Positions 56,351 to 64,000 of a stretch of 64,000 nucleotides of DNA are shown one piece after another. The first letter of the stretch is position 1, and each line of letters starts with the position of its first letter. This stretch comes from Saccharum officinarum (lineage: Eukaryota > Streptophyta > Magnoliopsida > Poales > Poaceae). Below the pieces are notes generated by a model, which saw nothing but the letters and a program-made list of their open reading frames with translations, did no database searches and was not told where the DNA came from. The position numbers and the translations under genes are program-made. The DNA is taken from positions 21,181,511 through 21,245,510 of the forward strand of contig CM036159.1 in NCBI GenBank assembly GCA_020631735.1, in the 5' to 3' direction.

Positions 56351-57432
56351 ACCTTGTGGCCGGCCTTGGCCGGTAGCTGAGCACACTTTGGCCTTGGTGG
56401 CTTATGTGGTAGTGCTTGGAAGCCCTCTAACTCACTCATGCTTGATAGTGTTCATCGGATCGAGTGAGAGAGCGATTCTAGTGCGTTGCATCGAGAGGAT
56501 TGCATCGAGTGGCACTAGGTGATCGTGTTGCAAGCCGGTGGTGCTTGTTACTCTTGGAGGTTGCCACCTCCTAGACGGCTTGGTGGCTTGCGACTCCGTT
56601 GAAGCACGCGTGGAGATTGTGCGTGGCTCCGGAGGAGGATTTGTGAGGGGGATTGTGCTCACCCCGCGGGGATCGCGAAGAGCAACTCTAGTAAAGCTCG
56701 TGGCTTGGAGGATCCCCATCTTGAGAGTGGATGTGCGGCACCCGCTGAGGGTTTGACTCTTGATAGTCAATTAGCTCGTGATCCATCAAGTGGGTGTATC
56801 GCCACAACGGGGACTAGCTTGGTGGCAACCAAGTGAACCTCGGTGAAAAACCGCCGTGTCAACATTGTGTACATCTTCTCGGTGGTTTGCTTTCGATTCA
56901 CAAGCTTGTATTTACATTCATACACGTGTGCTTGTGTAGTTGCTCTTGTAACTAGTTTGCTTGTGTAGTTAGCTAGTTACCTTCTTGCTTGTGTAGCATA
57001 GAAGTAGCTCCCGTTGCGTGGCTATTTTGGTTTATGTAACCTTGTTAGTCATATTGCTTAGTTTGTGTAGCTAAGTAATTTGCGCTCTCTAGTTTGGCAT
57101 TAGTTGCCTTGCTATTGAGCATTGCTAGTGAGCATAGGTGGCTTCGTGCTTTTGCTTACTAGAATTGTGTAGGAGCTCCCTGGCTTTGCTAAAGTACTAG
57201 TGCATAGGTTTGTGTGACCTTGCTCTAGAATTGTTTAGGAGAGCTCTTGCTAAGGAAAGCACCTTAGTCACATAATTAGGATCTTTGTGAGGTGCTTGTG
57301 AACTTAGATAGAGGGGTGTAGTCTTGGCTAGACCGATAATTTTAATTCCGCATTTGTTTCGGTTTGCCGACGCGATTAATTTTAGAAAGGACTATTCACC
57401 CCCCCTCTAGTCCGCCATCTCGACCCTTCAAT

Positions 57433-57444
57433 TGGTATCAGAGC
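57433..57444 (+). other. Primer-binding site (initiator tRNA-Met)
   Basis: TGGTATCAGAGC begins two bases after the LTR end. It is the standard plant PBS complementary to the 3' end of initiator tRNA-Met. Confidence 0.92.
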
Positions 57445-57481
57445 CCGGTCTCTCATTTGTGGTCTTCACCGACCCGAGAGG

Positions 57482-59347
57482 ATGGCGGAATATGGACTAG
57501 ATGTTGATTGTCCTCACATGTTTGATGGCACACACTTTGCACAGTGGAAAAATTGGATGATATGCAATTTTAAGTTTATTTGCCCTCAAATGTGGTGGAT
57601 GGTAGATGTAGGCTTTTCTCATGTGTTGGATGAAGATAATCTAACTCAAGCACAAGAGAAATGCCTAGATCTTGACATCCAAGCTACTAACATCATGTAT
57701 AGATCTTTGGATGATAGCATCTTTGGTAAGATCATGGACCTCAAATCTGCTCATGAGATATGGGCCTATCTCAATGAAAAGTATGGAGCTATCACCAATG
57801 ATGACGATGATGTCAAGCCCAAGGAGGTTGTACATGATGATGTTGAGCATGACCACAACATGATGGTTGTGGAGGATTGCTCCACCTCATGGTCAAGTGA
57901 TGATGATGATCGATCTACCACAAGTTCACTTGACAAGGATGGTGATGATGCATCAAGTGTTGCAAGTGATGTTTCTACCCCAAGCACACTTGATGGTGAC
58001 AACGTTGGTTCATGCTCGGGCCTTGATGATGCTACTACAAGCCCATCCACTACATCACATTGCTTCATGTCACTAGGTGACACAAAGGTATCAAATGATA
58101 ATGTGATTGATCATGTTGATTCATATGATGAGCTTGTTAGTAGACTTGCTAGCATGAACATGTCTTTAGAAAATGAGAAAGCTAAAACAATGAAATTAGA
58201 AAATGAAAACTCTTTTCTAAAGAACTCATGTGAAGAACATAAGAGCTTACTTGATGATCTTAAATCTTCACATGAGAAGCTAATGTTGACTCATGAGAAA
58301 GTACTTGCATCTCATGAGGAATTGTTAGAAAAACATGCTTCTCTCATTAAGGTGTTTTTAAAGAAAATTAAAAATAATGAGAGCTCATCACATGGATCAA
58401 ATGATCAATTGCAAAATGTGACTAACCCATGTGATGTAGGGAGAAAGCATGTATCCACCTCTTGTGATGATTTATTAGATATGCCATGTTCTTCACAATT
58501 AAATACTTGTTCTACTTCTATGTCTTGTGAGACTAACCTTTTGAAGGAGAACAATGAGCTCAAAAGTGAAGTGAAGAATTTGAGCAACAAGTTAGAGAGG
58601 TGCTACAACTCTAAAATCACCATTGAGCATATCATGACCAATCAAAGAAGATATGGTGATAAGAGTGGTATTGGCTACAACAAGAGCAAGGGCAAGATTA
58701 TGAAGAAGCAAGATGCAAAGAAGCTATCCCAACTCATGTGCTACCGATGCCATGAAGTGGGACATATTGCCAAGTGTTGCCCTACCAAGAAGTCTCAAGT
58801 TAAGCCAAAAGCAAAGCCCCAAGCTCAAGCCAAGATCAACCATGAAGATGATGATGACTTGATGAAGAAGAAGAAGAAAACAAGAAGGGGTGGAAGAGGA
58901 AGGCATCCAATGCAAATCCAAGATGCCAAGATGATGAGCAAGATTCAAGATAAGAAGAGAGATTTGGCTCACATCAAGTGCTTCAAGTGTGAAGATATGG
59001 GACACTTTGCCTCGGGGTGTCCTACCAAGCTTGAGAAGAAGGCTCAAGCAACTCATGAGAGGCAAGGCAATGAAAAGCATCACATGAGCAATAAAGAAAA
59101 GGCTCAATCAAAGAGAAGATGCTATTCATGCCGGGAAAGGGGACACATGGCACATTCATGTCCCCTAGGTAACACTTCTAAGCATATTTCAATTGATGAT
59201 ACTAATGTGCTTAGAAAGGATGTAAATGGTACCTCTATTGTTGCTATTGCAAAACATCCCGCTACCCATACTAAGGCTTTGCCTAAGTATGTTGCTCCTA
59301 ACTTGAGAGGACCCAAACTTGTTTGGGCACCATCAAAAAGTGGATGA
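57482..59347 (+). CDS. gag: Gag polyprotein with three CCHC zinc knuckles, 621 aa
   Basis: A single open frame 37 bp after the PBS. Residues 10-110 are a Copia-type gag domain (MFDGTHFAQWKNWM; QATNIMYRSLDDSIFGKI; AHEIWAYLNEKYG). An acidic, Ser-rich stretch follows (about 113-200), then a coiled coil (about 220-390; heptad-like LENEKAKTMKLENENSFLKN). Three zinc knuckles of C-x2-C-x4-H-x4-C type stand at about 420, 500 and 547, set in Lys-rich linkers. Gag forms the particle and binds element RNA. The frame ends with TGA at 59345-59347 and nothing homologous to pol follows. Intact, consistent with a young element; may act in cis or support other copies. Confidence 0.9.
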   Translation: MAEYGLDVDCPHMFDGTHFAQWKNWMICNFKFICPQMWWMVDVGFSHVLDEDNLTQAQEKCLDLDIQATNIMYRSLDDSIFGKIMDLKSAHEIWAYLNEKYGAITNDDDDVKPKEVVHDDVEHDHNMMVVEDCSTSWSSDDDDRSTTSSLDKDGDDASSVASDVSTPSTLDGDNVGSCSGLDDATTSPSTTSHCFMSLGDTKVSNDNVIDHVDSYDELVSRLASMNMSLENEKAKTMKLENENSFLKNSCEEHKSLLDDLKSSHEKLMLTHEKVLASHEELLEKHASLIKVFLKKIKNNESSSHGSNDQLQNVTNPCDVGRKHVSTSCDDLLDMPCSSQLNTCSTSMSCETNLLKENNELKSEVKNLSNKLERCYNSKITIEHIMTNQRRYGDKSGIGYNKSKGKIMKKQDAKKLSQLMCYRCHEVGHIAKCCPTKKSQVKPKAKPQAQAKINHEDDDDLMKKKKKTRRGGRGRHPMQIQDAKMMSKIQDKKRDLAHIKCFKCEDMGHFASGCPTKLEKKAQATHERQGNEKHHMSNKEKAQSKRRCYSCRERGHMAHSCPLGNTSKHISIDDTNVLRKDVNGTSIVAIAKHPATHTKALPKYVAPNLRGPKLVWAPSKSG

Positions 59348-62300
59348 TTGTTTATAGGTACCATTGGCATTGGAGGCTTGATTCATTTGGATTTATATTG
59401 GTCATCATATGTTGAATCAAGTTTTAAAGCTTAGTGCATATTCTATCCCAATGCCAAGTCAAAATAGGTGGAGTCCAAATACTACAACATACAAGTGCAA
59501 CATTCAAGATTGTGGTGATTTATTGGATATATTTGATGGCTTGCAAATATTCAAGTTGAAAGCTTGCTATTGGATGATCATGAGCTAACCAAGGTATATC
59601 TCTTGTTGATCATTTCACTTGGGTGCATATGAGTTAATTGAATTGGATATATATGCAATGTTGCTTGCTATGAGATGATTGAATGGATTAAATGTCCAGC
59701 AATTAAATTTGGATTGATTTGTGTTGAATAAATTCATGAGATGACATTTAGTAAGTGGATTGGATGGATATATGTCTTGTGAAAGTATTCAAACAAGTTA
59801 GTTTCAAGTTTGATTCATATTTGATGAAGTATTGCTCAATGTATTGAAATCTGTCCAAAGTTGAAAATCTGAGCTAGCAGTGATCATGTCTGAGTTTGGA
59901 TGATCAAATCTACTTGGATTGGCATGAATTTTGGTATGCATGCTCTAGACTTATGTTATAAGATGCTGTACAAATTACATGATAATTGGATAAGAGATGC
60001 TTCGGCTTTAGAGTACATCTTGTCAGCTATAGTGCAGCAGTTTTCAGCATGTAGCAGTGGTGGAAGATTTGAAATCTGGTAGCAATCTATATGTCAAATG
60101 AATCTCAAATTTTTACAGCTGTTAGATGACTTAGTGAATCACATATCCACCAAATTTTATGGCATTTGGATCTGTATATTGGGAGATATGAATTATTCCT
60201 TGAAGGGTACAGTATCTGCCAGAAAAGTGACAATTATTGGATTGATCTAGAGTCACTTTAAGTGAAAGGTCCTCAAGTTGGAAACATATTTATAAGTGTC
60301 TGAGGCACCTAAGTTTGGTTTTGAATTGATCTAGAAGCATGACAAGAAATGAGTACAAGGGCATTGATTGTGGAATGTACTTAGTGTACAAATTTGGTAC
60401 TCAAATTTGAAAATGAAGATCAAACTCAAGATGAAGATGAGGTTCAAGTTCTAGTAATAATTGGAGATCATTTGGTAGAAAGAAAAGGACTTAAAGAATA
60501 ATTCAAGGTTACTCATCAAGTTAAGTCCATAGATCAATCAATCAAAGGCAATTCAAGTAAGTGTCAAGGATGGTTCTTTGGAGAGAGGTCACTTCTCCCT
60601 GCTGAGGGGGCTTGCCGCCCATGGGTGGGTAAACCGAGCACCGGCTTGGAAGGCTAACATGGAAGTGATGAATTCAAGGGACATTTGAGATGCTTAATTG
60701 AAGCAATCAATAGGGTTGATCAAGAAAATCAAGCAACACCCAAAAGAGAGCTAGTCATGGTTATAAAATTGGTATCATAAGTACTTCTCTCACGCAAGCA
60801 TTGATCAAAGAGAAAAAGCAAGCCAACCACAACAAGAGATAATGCACTTGATTATAAGTGGTTCTCATTTCATATGGGTGAAGAATGGATTTCTCTATAA
60901 TGATTGGTCTTCACCAAGCTTATAAATTGGACTTCACATTGCTATTGGAGTAATGAATTGGAATCTTTGTGACTATCCTCTACTCCAATATAACAAAGGT
61001 ATCATTGTAATGTGCATGATCATTTCATCCCTTACTAGTATGCGATTAGTGCATATAGTACATGCTTACTAGGATCATGCATAACAAATGAAATATTTAA
61101 ATTCATAGCCTACCACTATTGCTTGAATTGTTTAAATGATCTAGTGGTATGTGTATGAATTTGTTCATGAGCTAGTGAACCCAAGTACTTGATCTAGTTT
61201 GGATTGCTAACAAGTGACAAGTACAACATTGGCAAGATAACCCTTAGCATGAGAAGTGAAGAAGCTTGTCATTGGATCAAACCGGACTTAGAATCTTAGG
61301 CAAATCAACTTAGTTCAAGTCATACTAGAAGCTCATGACAATGATATGGGTACAAGCACAAGACAACAATGCAAATGGATATCTAGGGTGTTTCAAATGG
61401 TATCTAGACTCAAAATATTTCTTCAATTGGTATTTACAAGTGGTGTCTAGATCATGATCTACAAGTGATATCCTACAAGTGGTACTCATAAAGATAGCAA
61501 ATGTTCAAGAAAAGATCATATTGACAAAATCCTACAAGTGGTTCCATGATAGAGGATTCTTCAAATTGGTATCGCACACTTATTCATGGTATTTCTACAC
61601 ATGATATCATTTATACAAGTCAATGGTTCCACAAGTGATCCTCAACTTTAAGTGATCATCAAATGAAGAAAGTTCCCTCACACACAAGAGCTCAAGATTA
61701 TCAAGTGAATGACCCATGCTATGACATAGGGGGAGGAGTCCCACCTAATTGTATCAAGGTCAAAGATCCTAAGTGGTATCTCAAAGAGCAGCACACAAGT
61801 AATGTCATTCCAACATGTGCCGTGATGTCCATCAACAACACAATATTCAAGTCTCAACCATCTACCCCAATACAAGCCTTTGCATCAATGAGCACTACAC
61901 CCTTTATGGAAATTGATGACAAAGGGGGAGAAGTTGGAACAAAGATATGTCAATACACCAAGAGAGAGAGGTTTGGGAATGAGTTTGGACATAGAGATGG
62001 ATAAAGAGGGAGCAACATTGAAGAAATAAGAAGGATCAAAATTCTTGGATAAAAGAAGCACACAAGTAGGGGGAGCAAGCTCATGAACATTGTTTGGTTG
62101 CATTTGATATGTTCATATTCATGTGCTTGCTTGCATTGCATAAGTTTTATATTTAATATGCATGCTTGTGTGTTGTATGCTAGTTATAGAACTTGAATGA
62201 TGATATGATAACTAGCATGCATAGGATGATAGCTAGACTTGTGTTTATCATGAAAAACTAGAACCTTGCTTACAATGTTGATCTCATGGGGTTTCTAGTA

Positions 62301-62677
62301 TTTTTTGATGTCTAGCTACTCATGATGCTAAGGATGATGGCAAACTTGTGATTTTCAAATGGTATCAAGCTACTAATTGGTATCGAGCTACAAAGGTTTA
62401 TTCTATACACCTTAGCATCACTTAGTAGTGCTAACCCTCCCACAAATTTCATATTTATGCATATGTGCAAGCTTGAAACCAAACCATTTGAGCACATATG
62501 TAGGGGAGTTATCACTACCAAGTCGGATTTTATGGTGCTTATCCAAATCTTAACATAGAGCTTAAAAGTTGGATAAGTAACATTAAATCCAAAACAAGTT
62601 AGCAATTTACACTTATGTGAAGTGCTAGCTTGAAAAAGCTTAATTTCCATATCTTTGTAGAGTTGTCATCAATTACC
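59348..62677 (+). other. Non-coding 3' internal region of the gag-only element
   Basis: 3.3 kb, AT-rich, many short ATTGG/AAGTGG words and stop codons in all frames. The longest frame (61663-62004, 113 codons) shows no known domain. Purine tracts of the AGGGGGAG type occur near 61728, 61923, 62068 and, weaker, 62503. The region replaces the pol genes expected of an autonomous relative. Confidence 0.7.
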
Positions 62678-62690
62678 AAAAAGGGGGAGA
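62678..62690 (+). other. Polypurine tract for plus-strand priming
   Basis: AAAAAGGGGGAGA lies one base before the 3' LTR start at 62692, the canonical position. Confidence 0.88.
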
Positions 62691-62691
62691 T

Positions 62692-64000
62692 TGAAAGGTC
62701 CTTGTTTGGTTTTGGTAATTGAGTGACAACTTAGGTGGACTAATATGTGGTTATGTGAGATACACAGGAGATTAGTCCACAGGTAATGGTGTCATGTAGG
62801 AGCTCATTGCATATGAGACATGACATGGAGTCATGTGACCAAGGTGGCAAAAGATCAAGATGAGGCTTGGCTCGACGGACCGGTTGCAAGTGTGAAGGGC
62901 AAGTCGGAGGCTTTGGAGCGATGGACCGTGAGGCGGTGAAGCTTGAGCAAGACTTGGCGCCGATGGACCGACGCAACGGTGAAGAGCAAGTGAGGTCAAG
63001 ATCGATGGACCAAGGTCACATGATGATATGAAGTGGATCATATCATTTGTGATATGGTTGGTGCATGTGTTGCATCAATGTCGGAGGAGATGGAGTGGAA
63101 TGCGCAAGGCAAAGGTATAACCTAGGGCATTTCCATTTCACCGGTCATAGGTGTGTAGAGAAGTTGATGACCGGGTTTAGGATAGATGGCCGTACTATTA
63201 AGAGGGGCAAACTTGTTTGCATATCGGTCATCTAGTGCCACTTGAGCGATCTAACTTTGCATACGTGTTAAGATCGAGTGGCGAGGCAAGTTGAGTGCCT
63301 AATTCCTTTGAAGAAAATGTTTGTGAAAATGCTAACACACGAGCACAAGGTGGTGATCACTTGTTGGTGTTGGCACATTTGCAAAGGTGGCGTTGGTCGC
63401 GCTGTGGTTTACGGGTAGAGAGGGGTTTGGTTCCTTTCTCTCTCCCGCCGAGCGTGCGAGCGCGGGATTCAGGCGATTTCGGGGAAGTGAAATGCCTATT
63501 TTCCATTGCGCCGGAAGTCGGAAAAGAAACGGAGGCGAACGCGGTCACGGAAGTGACAGGACGCTGCACCGGACGCTGCACCGGACGCCGCACCGGACGC
63601 TGCACCGGACGCGGTCACTGTGGACCAGCGCGTCCGGTCAGTGCAGCGCGGGCGTCAGGCGCGCGGGCTAGGGTTTGACACCGGCGCGTCCGGTGACCCA
63701 CGGGACCGGCGCGTCCGGTCTGGCGAACAGCGGGTCACGAAGTCATCGGACGCGGTGCGCGTCCGGTGACACACCATCGGACGCGTCCGGTGGTCTCGGG
63801 CGCTTACTGGACTCGCACCGGACGCGGGTACTGTGGCGTCCGGTGGTTGCGAGGAGCGCGTCCGGTGATGTCTTCGCGCGCGCGGGAACTGTGCGCACCG
63901 GTGCGTCCGGTGGTTCGCACCGGCGCGTCCGGTGTGTCGTTTGACCGTTGGCGCGCAGTGACCGTTGGAGGTTCTAACGGACGAATTTGAAATCGCTGGG
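62692..64000 (+). repeat. 3' LTR, first 1,309 bp, cut by the window end
   Basis: Aligns to 54929-56237 with no indel and identical embedded open frames, including the CGGACGC cluster. The remaining about 1.2 kb and the right target duplication are outside the window. Confidence 0.92.

Larger units (their letters stand above)
54929..57430 (+). repeat. 5' LTR, 2,502 bp
   Basis: Starts TGAAAGGTCC and ends GACCCTTCA, a TG...CA pair with short inverted ends. It contains a TATA box (TTATAAATAG, 56341-56350) preceded by a CGGACGC/GCGTCCG repeat cluster (55795-56295). The small frames inside are compositional and duplicated exactly in the 3' LTR. Confidence 0.92.
54929..64000 (+). mobile_element. 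LTR retrotransposon with gag only (Sirevirus-like, non-autonomous), runs off the window
   Basis: The 5' LTR (54929-57430) and the start of the 3' LTR (62692 onward) are offset by exactly 7,763 bp, with no indel up to the window end. A primer-binding site complementary to initiator tRNA-Met, a single gag frame and a purine-rich tract with several upstream copies are present. There is no protease, integrase, reverse transcriptase or RNase H anywhere between 59348 and 62691. This is the structure called TR-GAG: it needs enzymes from an autonomous relative. Identical LTR portions point to very recent insertion. Copia/Sirevirus affinity is inferred from the PBS, the gag style and the multiple GGGGGAG tracts. 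Confidence 0.87.

Overview
The window is nuclear DNA of a flowering plant, almost certainly a panicoid grass. Genes have GT-AG introns, GC-rich first exons and AT-rich intergenic DNA. Miniature elements with GGCCTTGTTTAG-type ends, Stowaway and Tourist elements, LINE fragments and a Sirevirus-like LTR element are typical of grasses. There are no bacterial operons, no CRISPR array and no viral genome. Family names below are recognised from memory; no search was run.

Layout. 1-943: LINE remnant. 944-6361: gene-poor DNA with a cluster of miniature elements and a tandem duplication. 6371-15719: a complete 9.35-kb Mutator-like element (MULE-1) with a perfect 9-bp target duplication (CCGTGACTG). 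It carries a frameshifted transposase, an intact seven-exon plant-mobile-domain (PMD) gene, a GRF-type zinc-finger gene with one frameshift, and an intact second GRF-like gene on the opposite strand. 15897-22137 (+): a 591-codon NRT1/PTR-family (NPF) transporter gene whose TATA box lies 56 bp from the MULE end. 23142-29080 (-): a nine-exon gene for a PTST2/FLO6-type CBM48 protein of starch granule initiation. One of its introns holds a fresh RTE-type LINE copy with an 18-bp target duplication. 29081-34733: intergenic. 34734-35015 (-): a 93-aa protein resembling a plant-specific mitochondrial complex I subunit. About 35138-40526: a decayed second MULE of the same architecture, cut by a 100-N assembly gap (40527-40626). 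40843-44739 (+): the 3' half of a CABIN1-like (HIRA-pathway) gene with a frameshift. 45558-45995: Tourist MITE. 46150-52760 (-): a LINE split by a 2.9-kb solo-LTR-like element. 53966-54053: intron-containing tRNA-Tyr. 54929 to beyond the window end: a young LTR retrotransposon with gag but no pol.

The host genes are not an operon; each is transcribed separately. The notable system is the MULE family. Both copies combine palindrome-array terminal inverted repeats, a CpG-rich leader, a TTAG-rich AT intron, a MuDR-type transposase with SWIM and zinc-knuckle motifs, and a PMD gene. The younger copy adds two GRF zinc-finger genes. Both copies sit just upstream of a host start codon (about 125 and 177 bp), so they may affect expression of their neighbours.
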